The notes: generated by a model not told the origin, from the letters alone. A stretch of 64,000 bases of DNA from Posidonia oceanica (GCA_037176725.1 JAZBRS010000026.1:64210501-64274500); one strand, 5' to 3'; positions 33,004-45,770 are shown, counted from the first letter of the stretch. Made by a program: numbers and translations.

Positions 33004-34065
33004 CCAACAAGCCCATCAATAAGGAAAAGTGCTATTTCTACAAAAAATCTGAGCATCTAAAGAATGATTGCGTGAAATACAAGAAATATATTAAAAATAA
33101 AAATTCAGGTAATATTATATCTATTGTATGCCATGAATTAAATCTAACTTCTATTCTTAGTACTAGCTGGTGGATTGACTCGGGTGTCACTGTGCACATT
33201 TCAACCACCTTGCAGAGGTTTCTGATAAGGTAGCTTCTAAATGAGTGCGAAAGGTTCGTTATTCGGGAAACCAGATGTGATCGCATGTAAAGTCAGTGGG
33301 AGACTACATAATCACCTTGGAGTCTAGAGAACTATTGATTTTAAGAGATTATTTTTATATTCCATCTTTTAAGATAAAATTAATATCTGTGATAAAGTTA
33401 GTTAAAGACAATTATATCACTTTGTTTAATGCTTCAAGAATGTCTTTAATAAAGGAAAATGTTCCCATTGCTACAACTATTATTGATGGATTATTTAAAT
33501 AAAATGCTTCTTCTAGTTCTAAATCTGCAGTATCTCTAGTATGTACTAATAAGAGGAATAGGGTAAGTGACACTTCATGTATTTTGTGACATAGAAGATT
33601 GGAATATATATCCCAAAAGAGAGTGGAAAGATTGGTGAAAGATGGTATTTTGGGATCATTGGACTTCACTGATTTTGAAACTTGTGTTTACTATATAAAT
33701 CCCAAAACAACCAACACATATAGGAAATATGCTACAAAATGTCAAGTTACTTTAAATTTGATTCATACTGATGTTTTTGGACCCTTTACCCTATGTTTTA
33801 TAGGTCAGATCAGATAGAGGTGGCAAGTACTATGGCAGACGCACCGAGATGGGACAAATGTTAGAACCATTTGCGTAGTTTCTTAAGGAAAATAGCATAG
33901 TACCTTAGTACACAATGCCAGGCAAACTCAACATGAATGGGATTGCTGAAAGACGTAACAAAACGCTTAAGAAAATGGTTAGGACTATGATGAGTTACTC
34001 GACTTTACTAGTCTCAATGTAGGGTGAAGCTTTAAAGAAAGCAGTGCATATTCTAAACAAGGTTC
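33004..34065 (+). pseudogene. Ty1/copia gag-pol remnant
   Basis: The remnant starts in a decayed zinc knuckle (CYFYKKSEHLKNDC). Protease WWIDSGVTVHI follows, then the pre-integrase block ending RRLEYISQKRVERLVKDGI, the start of the integrase core (LIHTDVFGPF), and its end (MPGKLNMNGIAERRNKTLKK, then EALKKAVHILNKV). Most of the integrase core between GPF and the later parts is missing, and many stops are present. It is flanked left by E0 and right by E2, so it was already in place when both inserted. No RT is present in the window. Confidence 0.85.
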
Positions 34066-35845
34066 TGTAGATATCCCATTTTCGCATTTCTAAGAGCTCA
34101 TAGAGGATAGGAACTTCTGAGGCACCCCAGATCACATAACTAAGGCTTAATAACACATTTTCCAGATTTTCATGATTTGCTTAAAAACAATGCTTAATCT
34201 TACTTCCCTCAAGGTCGTTAGCTGTGGCAGAGCTGACTCGCCCAAACTAATGGCAAGTTTGGGTACCTTGAGCACTCTTTATTCCTCTCAAATTCGTGGC
34301 AGATTTGAGTTAAAGAAGGTGTTTTTACGATTTCATGAGATCTCTGAAGTTTCCAGGCTTTTATCATGTTTCTCTAGATCAAATTAAAAGACAGGGTTAA
34401 AAATGCAAATAGACTAGCTAGTTGCCTCCCAAAGCAGCAACATAGCCAAGTGCCACTTAGAGCGGCGACTGGACTGTGTAGGCGCCAGGTATACAGGCGA
34501 CTAGCCTTAGAACACTCTCTCTAGCTTAATATCAATATCCTGGGCATTAATATAACATACGGGAATTTTATAATCTATTATAACATAAATTATTGATATT
34601 TATATGATTTTCTTGCATTTAATATATGATATAAAACATATATCATAATTAATTAATCAAAGAACAAGCTAGAAAATCCTAGGTGGCATTAGATTAATAT
34701 CTTGATTTTAGCATGTTTTTAATATGCTAAACCACCCCCTTAAAAATTGAAACCCACCTATTATTTGGCTTGGAATGATGCAGCAGCTAGGCGCTAGTGT
34801 AAGTGGCGACTAGCTGATGTGGACTCTGTTTGACCCGGTCTTGCGGGAGCAGCAGAGGCTTAGGCGCCACCACCCGCGGCGACTAGCTGACGTGGACTTC
34901 CTTTGACTCGGTCTTGCGGGAGCAGCTGAGGCTTAGGCGCCACCAATAGCGGCGACTTGCTTACGTGGACTCCTCCTTTGTCCCGGTTAGCAGACCTCCA
35001 TGCCATTTCCACGTCTTTTCTGGGAGATATTTGTGCTTGTCGCCGGTACCTCCAGCGACTTGTTATAAATATCTATTTTTTTCTAGAAGCTTCCTAGATC
35101 TGATCCACCCATATCCCACGAACCTATAAATAGACCCCGTGAGTTAGTACTCAAAGGGAGGCATTTTTTAGGGTTTGGGAGAGGCACTTTTAGGGTTTAG
35201 AGGAGGCCAATTCATTAAAGGAGGCACTTTTAGGGTTTGGGGAGGCATCTTGAAAAGAAAGATCATTCTCTAAGAGCCAAATTCATGAGTGAAAGAAATT
35301 ATCTGAGAGAGAAACCTTAGCCTCCACTATCAATCCAGAAACCCTAGATCCCAGAGATCACTATATCCTACCTTAGATCCCAGAGATCTCGAGTATAGCC
35401 GGAGCTCTAACTGTGCCTCCACTTCCTCACTCCACTACATTCAGCACGAGGGTGAAGGGAGTATCGTCTTCCAATCTACTTTTTTATTTAATTATTGCAT
35501 TCCTTAATTAGGACCCATAGCATATGCATGCGGAGAATAACCCCTAGTTAGTATTAGTTGCATTTATCTACTTTATTTCTTATTTATCTGATCTGTTTAC
35601 TGCACCCGAAGTTACCTAGATCTATTTTTATTTATTTTGAAGGAAAGGAACACGCTCACATAGCATGAGGACGCTGCTGGACGACACCCTGCCGTTGATC
35701 CAGTGAGTCGACTAACCACATCCTCCACATCTTCCCCTAGGCGTCTTGTCAGCCCATCGACGAGTGGCGATCACATCAAGTTGTCGATGTCGTGGAAGCA
35801 CCGACTACTTCATCCATCTACACACCCCCATTTTCCACATCTACA
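34066..35845 (+). repeat. E2 5' LTR
   Basis: 1,780 bp, TGTAGATATCCCATTTTCG to CCACATCTACA. U3 contains clusters of GCGACT/TTAGGCGCC words (34,430-34,990), the TATA box is at 35,125, and U5 ends in a Thr-codon-like CACCCCCATTTTCC stretch. It is closely similar in order to the E1 3' LTR. Confidence 0.85.
35125..35132 (+). promoter_or_regulatory. TATA box in E2 LTR
   Basis: TATAAATA in CGAACCTATAAATAGACCCC, the same position and context as in the E1 LTR. It supports transcription of E2 in the plus direction. Confidence 0.75.
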
Positions 35846-37255
35846 GAAAATTGGCGATCACGGTGGGACCGACTTTAGCCAACCCTCTGTGCCACGTGAG
35901 CATTTTTTATTTCCTTCATTTATTTTCCTAGATCTAGTTTGTTTCGGTTTAGGAGGCCGTGTGCTTAGGTTTTTTCACGACTCTTAAACCCCATTGTGTT
36001 TTCTGATATTAAAATAGATCTCTTAACCTAATCATCTTGGCTTAAGGCAAGAGGTCTCGTTAGCACTCTGAGGCAACGACTAACTTCACGTCTTTAGTTT
36101 TAGAGGATCAGGTTACTTCTATTCTGAAAACAGAAAGCTTCTGTACCCAGTCGCCTATATATCTGGTGCCTAAGCTGGTCACACATCACTATGGCGACTA
36201 GACTGGGCACACCCATTACAGGCGACTGGATTTGGGTACTGTTTCAGTGTAGATCTTTTATTTTTTTCAGTAGCTTGTGTCATTTTTTTTAGATCTGCAG
36301 TTGCTTAAAAAGTAGATTATATCCTGTTCACTGCATCTTTCTTGTTTTTTCTTCGGATTCTAGGCTTGCATGTGTCCGCCATTAAGGTGGAAACTATTTC
36401 ATTGATATTAGAGGTAGAGTTCCTTGAGAGAATCTTTCTCTAACTAAAACAATCAAACAGAGCGAACCGGGCCAGTGCAAGTCGCTCACCCATACTTTGT
36501 TTGATTGGGATAGTTAGATTAAGAACTCAAGGTGTCCTAAGGTTTTATTTTTGACTCCTTCTCTTCCTTGAGTCAAAAATAAGGAGTCAAAAATAATCCT
36601 TGGTAGATACTTGATACTTTGATATTTCATGTTTATTTACTGCTTTATGGTTTGCTAAGAAACGATCTTAAGGACAGAATCCTGGGTTGTGGGCCCCTCT
36701 TTAGAGAGACAAACCCGCTACCTAGGCCCTCTTGGTGGACCCTGAAGAAGGTCAAAGAGTGGTACCCAAAAAAGACAAAATCCCATTTGAGTGACACACA
36801 TGGTTGTTCTTACTCTGGCCTAGGAACCCATTCCTTGTGAGCATGCATGATTAAATTAATCGATTAACTAATCACTTGGACAAGTAAAAATATGCGGTCT
36901 ATTTGAAACCTGCACTGATTTTCTTTTTTCCTGCTTGTTGCGTGATCTGTCTAGAACAGATCCCAGTTGTTGGAAGAATAGGGTGCTAGTCGCTTGTTCA
37001 GTAGGCGCCTCGCTTCGCCGTCGTTTAAATCAGCGACGTGTTTCGTCGCCTGAGGGACCGGTGACTACAGGGAAACGCTTTGGTGTGCCTTGTTTGCAAG
37101 AATCCGATCATCACCATTAACAGGTTGCAGAAATGCCAGAATAGCAGCTGTTTATTTTCTTTACTTTCATTTAATCGAGTCTATATTAGGTAGTGTAATA
37201 GAGTCTGTAATTTCCTTTCCAAGTATTTTGTAATAGCTTAAAGAACAATCTTGCA
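35846..37255 (+). other. E2 leader with two strong hairpins
   Basis: Non-coding leader of 1.4 kb. Two inverted repeats follow each other. At 36,422-36,458 and 36,499-36,532, CCTTGAG to CAATCAAAC pairs with GTTTGATTG to CTCAAGG, with bulges. At 36,545-36,560 and 36,581-36,596, TTATTTTTGACTCCTT pairs perfectly with its complement. They may be RNA packaging or dimer signals. Confidence 0.6.
35850..35870 (+). promoter_or_regulatory. E2 primer binding site
   Basis: ATTGGCGATCACGGTGGGAC starts four bases after the LTR end. It resembles the Tat PBS form TTGGCGCC-ACCGTGGGGCC with changes. The tRNA partner is not identified. Confidence 0.55.
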
Positions 37256-38743
37256 ATGGAGCACATCGGTCTATCTTCCGCCTCTACTTCCATGGCACAG
37301 ACAAGAATGGGCCAGAATGAGTTCTTATTCAGAACTCCGACTTCATAGGCAGAAGAGCCGGAAACTCCCAACTCTTCACAAGAAGTTGAAGGGGAGAGAG
37401 AAATAAGCCACTCCCGATCATGGAGTACCCCTTTTGAACACACATTTCTCGAGGTAACCTCCCACATTATGCCGCCTACATCGACCGCTTCCTATCTATT
37501 TGAGGAAGTGACTAACGAGATCTACCAACAACTGGCACGGCACCACCCCCTATTTAGGAGTCCACAAATTCCATTCGTCCACCAACCTTCTTTCCTAAAT
37601 CCTTACCAAAATCCGTTAATCCCTCCCACTCACACATACACCATACCACCAAACCCCACTGTAAACTCCCTTACCCAAAGTCCATTCGCACAATACCACA
37701 CAATGCCAACCTATCCTTCCATACATCAAACCATGCCATCACACACAATGAAAACCTATCCTTCCATACACCAAACCCTACCATATACGACCAACTACTT
37801 CCCACAATATCCCGGAACATCACACTCACCACAATCTCCCACTAACATACAGTGCTACCACACTCCACCTCAATCCCTACCCTTTTCTCCACCATACAAC
37901 CCTCTATCACCACCGTTCCATCAAACACACAAGCACCTAAGCTAGGGGCAATGGGCCGCTCCAGGGCCGGACCTTAAAAGAATGATCTCTAAGGCACTGA
38001 CAAAGGCAGGGGTTACATCTAATGCACCAGTAGGGTTTGACACATCCAAATTCCCTCATTTTGTTCTTCCACCTGGATTCAAAATGCCAAAAATGAGGAA
38101 ATACAATGGAATAGAGGATCCAAGAGGCCATCTAGCCACCTTCGCTATGGATGCTCTACCCTATCAGTATGATAATGGGCTTACTATCTACCTCTTCTTC
38201 AAGAGCCTGGAGGGAGATGCACTGAGATGGTTCAACACACTCACAGCATATGATCTCAATAACTTCAAGATGGTCCAGGAAAAATTTCTGCTCCAATACG
38301 GCCATCGCATCCAGCACGAGCCCACAATGAGTGACCTCCTCGTTGAAAGGATGAAACCTGATGAGGAGTTTGCCACTTTCGCAAGTAGATGGAGAGACAT
38401 GGATGCAATGTCCAAATGCTACATTCCTGAAAGGCAAGCAGTTGAGGTCATTTCCCGAAACACTACAGGAGCACTCAGAACAGGGCTACTAATTAGTGAC
38501 CTCCAAACATACCATCAACTGTACGAGTGTGCTACAAGAGTCCTCCATCACAAAGAAGAGTTACCATTCTTAGAGCTTGAGGGATGGGGCAAGAAGAAGA
38601 CCGCCAGCTATACATTTGAAGGTGTCACTAGCGACATAGCACAAATCTCGACTAAGCAGAGGCGGAAAGAAGGGAGGAATCCCCAATACCAGTTTGAGCA
38701 ATCATTTCTGGCCCAAGGGCAACTGACCCAGTATCAGCCATAG
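37256..38743 (+). pseudogene. E2 Gag, nearly open
   Basis: ATG at 37,256 (MEHIGLSSASTSMAQT) is in frame with everything downstream. Three TAG stops interrupt it (about 37,346, 37,943 and 38,741), each at a probable Gln or Trp codon. The N-terminal half is very rich in Pro, Tyr, Thr and Ser (QIPFVHQPSFLNPYQNP and later YPSIHQT repeats). The Gag core follows: FVLPPGFKMPKMRKYNGIED, LTIYLFFKSLEGDALRWFNT and EEFATFASRWRDMDAMSK. A further TAG follows at about 38,789, before the E3 border. It has fewer defects than E1, consistent with a younger age or a shorter stretch. Confidence 0.85.
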
Positions 38744-38799
38744 CAGTATTTGAGCCAACCATATTGTGGATATGAGGTTTTTGGTTAGGAGAAGCTTGT

Positions 38800-39917
38800 T
38801 GTGTCTATATGTGCTTTCTCGGTGCCCCTTTTTGTATCCAACTCCGTCACTTCACACATGACGGAATCGGTGTGATCGCCACTCTAGGTTTGCTTTCGCC
38901 GGCCCTCGAGACGCCTAGGGAGATGTGTGATGGTTGTGGGTTTAGCTACCTTGGGACAACGCCGATGTTGCCCAGGGGTGCCTATGTTTGGTGAGTTTAT
39001 TCTTCTTTTTCTTTTCCTTGCAAAACAGATTTAAAGATGCGGATTAGATATTGTGTAGTAAGTGATCTAAGATAAACAAAAATGACATAAAATAAGCAAA
39101 GAGAAACACTTACTCGAGGGGTTTTATCCCCCCGGTTGCAACTATGAATGAATGCCTAGCTACAACATGCAAGAAATGAAATATGGTATGCAAACTATTA
39201 AATGAAAAACCCCCTTTCGATATGGATGGTATGTGTAGAATCCAAGATGCAGTTGGAGTGGTTGGAGACAGAAGAAGACTCTCTCTCTCTTGAAATTCCC
39301 TCTTGGTAGACCCTCACTCAAATTCTATTCAAAATTGTGGCCACCTTACTCAAATTTCCCCCCATCCGTCGTCCTTTGACCTAGTGGGGGTAGCCCGGCT
39401 TTTATAGAAGCAGGGGAGGAACAAAAAAGGACACAAGGGCCACGTCAGTAAACTTTCCTGTTTCAGAAGTGTTGGACGCTGGACGTTACAACGTCCAACG
39501 TTGGACGATGGCACACAAAGCGTCCAACGACCCTTCGAGGCAAAGATGCCAAGATCAAAGAATATTCCTCAATAAAAGGTTGATTAATGACCATTAAGGC
39601 CAATTAAAGCCTTGATTGGTCAAAGGACCTATAGTGGAGGCAAAACACGAATTTTGACTTTAGCCAAATAAGGCAAGTTTGGGGAAACACAAAACCAGGT
39701 TATTGGACGCTATGAGTCACAGCGTCCAACGTTGGATGCTAGGTTATCCAGTGTCCAACACACTCAAATGCAAACTTGCCAATTTTGGTCACTCAATCAA
39801 GGGGACAAGTGTCAATCATTAAATGAAGTAATTGCCAATGTGGAAAGAGCTTCTAAAGGTGCCCTAGTGAAAAAGATTACACTACCATGAAGGGAGTGCC
39901 AAAACGGGGTATCTATA
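38800..39917 (-). repeat. E3 3' LTR
   Basis: On the minus strand it starts TATAGATACCCCGTTTTGGC (a decayed TGTAGATA start like that of E1/E2) and ends in ATATAGACACAA. Directly outside its start is the purine run AAGGAGGGGCAATC once the solo LTR is removed. It is about 1.1 kb. It contains two TTGGACGCT-AGCGTCCAA blocks (39,468-39,530 and 39,691-39,760) that recur near the PMD gene. Confidence 0.6.
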
Positions 39918-39928
39918 GATTGCCCCTC
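39918..39928 (-). promoter_or_regulatory. E3 polypurine tract, split by solo LTR 3
   Basis: GATTGCCCCTC here continues as CTTGAAG at 45,348 when solo LTR 3 and one CCCTC copy are taken out. On the minus strand this gives CTTCAAGGAGGGGCAATC in front of the LTR, like the E1 tract AAGAAGGGGCATC. Confidence 0.6.
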
Positions 39929-42900
39929 TGTAGTAATCCTGAAATATCAAATCCATGCACGATGCCAAAGCTCGCGTGCATCGATCGACATTAGGCTCAC
40001 TATATGCGACGGAATCCGCGGAAGGAAACTTGACTCAGAAACGCTGGCAAAAAGAAGAAAAAGAAATGATAAGACAAATCAGAGTCGCCACCATGTCTAT
40101 TAAGTTGGGAGACAAAGAAAACCGAGGGTAATGCATGAAAAGGCAAGCAAAACCGGATGCAAAGAGATGCGATGCAACACAATGCGATGCTATGCTATGA
40201 CTCATGCCTAGGATGAAGGAATGGTCATTGTGGGCCAAGAGAAAGAGCAAGGACTCCTGTTATGCATGGGGAAGGTGTTAGGCACCACTGATACGTCTGA
40301 GAATCGGTCTTTCTTAGGCTATCTTGCTCGCAAATGCGGGGAAATGCTTGCCTAATGCCTAAATGCAATGAATGTCTGAATGCATGCTCCAATGCATGCT
40401 CTAAGTGCTAAGATGCATGCAGGGAATTAAACGTGCAAGCTATGTGCTCAGCAACACTGCTAGTGTTCCAAATCGGGCGAACCTTGGTTCGTGAGAACTC
40501 CTATGCAGTAAGTATCATTGCCCTAATGCAAATGCAGGCGATAAAGCAAAACAGCGGGAAACAATGCAATGCAAGCGACATGAAAGGGAAAAGCGAAAGT
40601 AGGTGCGGAAAACGGTGTAAAGTAGGAGAAAACGCAAGTAGGCACGTAAAACGGTGCAAAATGTAGGCGATAAGCAAAGAAAAGCAAAGTGGGCATGCAA
40701 AACGATGCAGATGCAGGCGATATGCAAATAAAACAAAGCGACATGAGAAACGAGGCGACATGCAAAAGAAGACAAGGCGAGCACGCAAAACGATGCAAAA
40801 ATGCAAGTGATATGCAAATAAAACAAAATGGCATGCAAAACGAGGCGAAATGCAAAAGAAAACAAGACAGGCAAGCAAAACAATGCAAAAGCAAAAGAAA
40901 ACAGATGCATGCACGCTAAATGAGGCAAACGCAAGTGATGTGCAAAGAAAACAAATGAGGGTGCGCAAAACGATGCATGCAATGCAAATGGGAATGCAAT
41001 GAATGCTATGCAGTGCTTCAGTGGGCTTATCCTGAGAATCTGAGGCCTGATCTGAGATAACTTTGGTTAGAATGAAAGATCATTCAACCGAGAAGACCAG
41101 GATAGTCGGGTTGCAAAGATCCAACGGTTCGATCAAACGTTATTCAGATCGCAAGTCAGAAGGCTCAAGGGCTAGCAAAAGTGAGCTAGGCAGGGGTCTA
41201 AGTGCAATTAGCCCCTAAATACATGCAATGCTGGGTGGCTTACATGTTAGAAGGCTAACGATGCCCAAATGAATGCATGGGACCTATATGCAATGCTAAG
41301 GGGATGCTATGCATGCAAGGGTGCAAGTGCAGGGACCTAAGTGCCATTTGAGGAAACTATAGGAGCCTATGTGCAAAATGTTCTTAGGTGTGTGCAAAAC
41401 AGGATAAATGCATGCAAGAATGCTAATGCAACAATGCATGGGTGAATGCAATGCTAAATGGAAGGTATGCATGCAAAAATGCAAGAAAAGGACTTAAATG
41501 CAATTTTTAAAACATGCAGGACCTAAATGCAATGCAAAGGAACCATGCAAACATGCAAGAGTTGAAAACAAGGACTGACATGCAATTTCAGAAAACAGTT
41601 GGGCTTTAATGCAATGCGAATTGGTTTAAAAAGATGCCATTTAAATGATGCATGTATGCAAAAAGGACTGATATGCAATTAAAACATTTTTATGGATTTT
41701 TATGCAATGCAATAAGGTTTAAAATAAGAATTAAATGCATGATATGCAATCTGATGGACTTAGATGCAATTAAAGTATTTTCCAGATTTTTTGATGCAAT
41801 GCAATAAGGTAAACATGGCATTTAAATGATGTGAATGCATGCTCTGGACTAAAATGCAATAAAAATAAAACACAAGAAAAAAAATGCAATGCAATATGGT
41901 AAATATGCAATTTAAATGATTCTGATAACATGCAGAGGACTTATATGCAAATAGAATAAAATGCATGATTTAAAATGCAATGCAATATGGTAAAAATGCA
42001 AATTAAATGCAATCCTAAACAGGTAGAGGACCTATATGCAAATAAAGTATAATGCATGATTTAAAATGCAATGCAATATGGTAAAAATGCAGATTAAATG
42101 AAAAAGCTAAGCATACAGTAGACTCACATGCAATAAAACAAAATGTAGAATAAAAAAATGCAATACAATATAGTTTTAATGCAAATTAAATGACATTCTC
42201 AACTAGCACAAGACCTAGATGCAAATAAAACATTCCCAGGGGCTAAAATGCAATGCATGCATTAAAAGTAAAGTAATGGGCCAAACAGTAATGTAATATG
42301 GTTTTAATGCAAACTTAAAAGAAATTCAAATCACAGTAGGACCCAAACGCAAATAAAATAAGTTGTAGTAATTTATTTCAATGCATCAAACCAGCATTAA
42401 ATTAAAACTATATCCAGCTACAGTGTCGCCCGACACTGCAGCACCGCAGCTGGAGAAGAAGGCGTGCACGGCGGTGATCCGGAGGCTGGCGGTTGAGGGC
42501 CCAGGAGGCTGGAGCGGGTCCATGCGAGTGCGCCGGAGGCTTTGGCGGCGATCAACGGTGCTCGGAGCGTGCTGCTGGCCTAACTGGCTTGCTGCAGGTG
42601 AAGCTAGAGGTGCGCCAGCTACTGGAGGCTGCGGAGGCCGGCGGGCGAGGTCTAGGAAGCATCCCGGAGCTCAGGCGAGTGCAGCGGTGTTGTTGCGGAG
42701 GGGCTGTGGTGGCGGAGACGTCTGGACGATCCGGGCGGCTTCAGCAGAGGAGGAGGAGGTTAGGACAGGTGCTGGAGGTGGCAGAAGAGGCTGGGCAGCG
42801 TTGATCCAACTCCCTGGAGGTCCAGCGAAGGTGCGGAGAAGATCTGGAGCGGCGGAGGAGGCCGAGAGGGCTCTGGCGTTGCAGAACGTCACTAGAGAAG

Positions 42901-45342
42901 ACGACTCCTGCGCGGCGGTTCTGGCGGCTTGCGATTGCTGGGGAGAGGTCCGGAGGGCACGACAACAGTGTCGCGGAGGTGCCTGAAGCTTGAGCGGCAC
43001 GGTGCGGCAGCTAGAGTGGTGCTGCGGCCTCTACATGTTTTGTAGAGGTGTCCGGCATGCTGCGAGGTTTGGAAGCTGTTGCTGCTGCTGCGGGCGAGGC
43101 CAGAGGCACGAGGGAGGTCCTACGGTCGTGCCCGAGGCACATGCGGCACAGGGGAGGCAACGGAGCAGCCGGCCGGTTTCTACAACTTTTGCAGAGAACT
43201 CCGGCGAGGCTTGAGGCTGGGGGGAGATGCTGCTGCTGCGGCAAGGCGTCGGAGAGAGCCGCAGAGGGGAGGAGGAGCTGCCGGGGGGCAGCGGAGGGAC
43301 GATGAGGGCCTAGAACGTCGAACGGGCGTCGGCGAAGACCTGCCATCGTCGTGGAAGACAGAGCCCACGGTGGGGCTCAAAAAGTTGATAAAGCAATAAA
43401 AAGTGGAAATTTAAAGCTAGAAAGCATCAGAGGGATGCAAGGAATTTAAAAACACATTTAGTTACCTGTGACGACGTCTGAGATGCACTAGCAACGTGCG
43501 GTGGGTTCGCTGCTACAGTCGGAGGTCGTAGAAGCAAGCGGGAGACCGGGAAGCGTGCGGCGAGGCGCGGGTTAGTTACCGGCAATTTGAGGCTGCTCCT
43601 GATGCTTCCAGAAGTTGGTTTGGTGCACTGTGGCTGAGATGCGGATTTTTGGGTGGTCTATGCTCTTTTTTGGCTCAGTTCCAGCTGGTGGAACTCGGGC
43701 TCTCTCTGAGTGGCTTCTCGGGTTGGTGGAGGTCAGTGGAGGGAGATGGAGAGGTTTGGAAGGGGTGAAATGGGGTCTGGAGTGGATTGTAAGTTTTTGG
43801 AGTGGAATGGGTTGAGGTGGCACGTAGGTGTTTGTGGTGGAGAGATAGGTTTACTGGGCGTATGGGGGCGAGCTGAGGCTTGGGTGAAGAAGCTGGGTGT
43901 CTGGTGAGTGGGTTGGTGGAATTTGGGGAGCTGGGGGCGACTGTGTGAGGGTATGCGTGAGCTTGAGAGTTGCAGGTTTGCAACGGGTGCTCTCTGGTTT
44001 CTCTCTTGCTCTCTCTGGTTCGCACAAGTGTGGTGGTGAGGAAGGAGAAGGACGGGTTGGTTTTGTTCTTCTAGGTGCCCTCGATTGGGCATGGGCGTGC
44101 AGGAGGCTTGGGCAGGGCAATTGGCATGACACAGAGCAAATGGCAGGGGTGTTGGCAGTGCTGGCAGTGACTGGGAGAGGCCGGCAGGTAGGTGAGCTTG
44201 TGAGGCTGGCTCCGCCGCACGGTGGCGTGAGGAGGAGGTGGAGTGTTCGGCGGTGGGCTGCGGCTTGTGAGAGGTTGTATGTGCCGGAGGAAGAGTGTTA
44301 AGTTTGAAGTAAAGGATGGAGGGAAAGAAGAAGGAGGAAGAAGAGAGGAAGGTGCTAGTGCGGGCCTGGGCTAGTGTGAAAAAGAAAAAGAAAGGAACAA
44401 AGAAAAAAGAGAGAAGGAGGGAGTGCTAGGCTGGGCCTGCGGGAGGAGGTGAGAAAAGAAAAAGAAAATGGAAAGAAAGGAGGGAAAAGAAAAGGGTGGG
44501 GGAAAGGAGAAAAAGGAGAGAAAAATGGGGGAGAAAGAGGAAATGGGCTGGACCCAAAAAAAGGAAAACAAGAGGGGGAGGAGATGGCAGTTGGGTTGGG
44601 CTAAGAAAAGAATTGGGAAGAAAAAGAAAAGAAAGAAAGGAAAAAGAGGGAAATAAAGAAAGAGAGGAGGAGGAAAGAAGAGGGAAAAGAAGGGAGGAAA
44701 AAGAGAGGGAACTTGGTGGGCTTGGGCCTTAGAAAAGAATAGTTGTGGGAAAAGAAAAGGAAGGGAGATGGATTGGGCTTTGGAGAAAAAGAAATGGGAA
44801 AATAGAAAAGAAAGAAAGAAAGAAAGAAAGAAGGAAAGAAAGGAGGAAAGAAAGGGAAAAAGGAGATTAAAAATCAAATAAGATGGAATAAAATAAAAAT
44901 AGAAATAAAATAGAAGGAAGGAAGGAGAAGAAGTGAGGAGGAGCAAGAGTGGGCTGGACCCATTGGGCCCATGGAGAGCAAGAAAAGAAGAAAGAAAGGG
45001 AGGAAAAGAAGGAGAAAGAGAGAGAGGATAGAGAGGAGAGAGAAAAGGATAATGAGGAGAGAGAAAAGGATAATCAGAAAAGAAAGAGGGAGAAGGACTT
45101 GGGTTTGTGCATGCATGGGAGTGGCCTATGCTAACCTAGGGTTTAAATGCTGACCTAGGGTTTAAGAGATGCTATCCTAGAGCTTTTCTAGGATTTTAGG
45201 AGAGATTTACCTAGAGCTTTTCTAGGGTTTTGGTGAGTGCAAACCTAGAGTTCTTCTAGGGTTTTCTAAGGTTAAAAAAAAAGGTTTTGAAGCCACCCGA
45301 GAGAGAACTACCAAATGAGCATGTCAAAATGGAGTGTCTACA
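39929..45342 (-). mobile_element. Solo LTR 3 of the Ogre-like family, TSD CCCTC
   Basis: Minus orientation: starts TGTAGACACTCCATTTTGAC at 45,342, ends GGATTACTACA at 39,929, with perfect CCCTC copies at 39,924-39,928 and 45,343-45,347; 5,414 bp. Modules on the minus strand are purine/pyrimidine tracts (45,110-44,300), a GC-rich block (43,520-42,420), degenerate ATTGCATTTTA repeats (42,370-41,280), a conserved block (41,170-41,040), short repeats (40,990-40,510) and the U5-like end (40,330-39,929). The purine tracts and GC-rich block leave long shadow frames but no gene. Confidence 0.85.
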
Positions 45343-45479
45343 CCCTCCTTGAAGATGGCTTCGGCACGAAGCTATCTACAAGGCGAGACGATACCCCCGT
45401 GTGGCGCTACCTAGAGATCCTAAATGAAATCCAATGCTTGCTGCCACCAGACTTGGACGAGACACAATGAGGGTTGGCT

Positions 45480-45770
45480 AAAGAAACACAACTAAGGGAT
45501 TGCCCAAGGAGAACAAACTAAAGACACAACCGCGGGGGTTGCCCACGGGGGTCGGACTAAGAGACATTGCCACTGGGGTTGCCTGCGGGGGTCGAACTAA
45601 GAGACACTACTACGGGGGTTGCCCACAGGGGTCAAACTAAAGACATTGCTATGGGGGTTGCCCGCAAGGGTCAAACTAAAGACACTGCTACGGGGGTTGT
45701 CCGCAGGGGTCAAGCTAAAAAGACATGGCCACAGGGGTTGCCTGTGGGAGTCAAGCTTAAGGGATGGATA
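45480..45770 (+). repeat. Array A: about 39-bp tandem repeats
   Basis: Six to seven units of the type GGGGGTTGCCCGCAGGGGTC followed by AAACTAAAGACAYTGCTA. A single related unit recurs at 46,680-46,720. Confidence 0.8.

Larger units (their letters stand above)
34066..38799 (+). mobile_element. E2: Tat element, 5' part (LTR, leader, gag)
   Basis: It begins with an LTR of the E1 family inserted in the copia integrase reading frame (GGTTC at 34,061-34,065 would be the target copy). PBS, leader and gag follow. It is cut near 38,800, just after gag, by the 3' LTR of minus-strand E3. Pol should resume right of E3, outside the window. Confidence 0.75.

Noticed and set aside
40433..40982. Open frames of 120-155 codons on both strands
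   Set aside because: Shadow of the corresponding repeat module in solo LTR 3.
42381..43399. GC-rich open frames of about 100-200 codons
   Set aside because: They lie in the GC-rich module of solo LTR 3; amino-acid content follows base composition and no homologous frame is kept in the other LTR copies.
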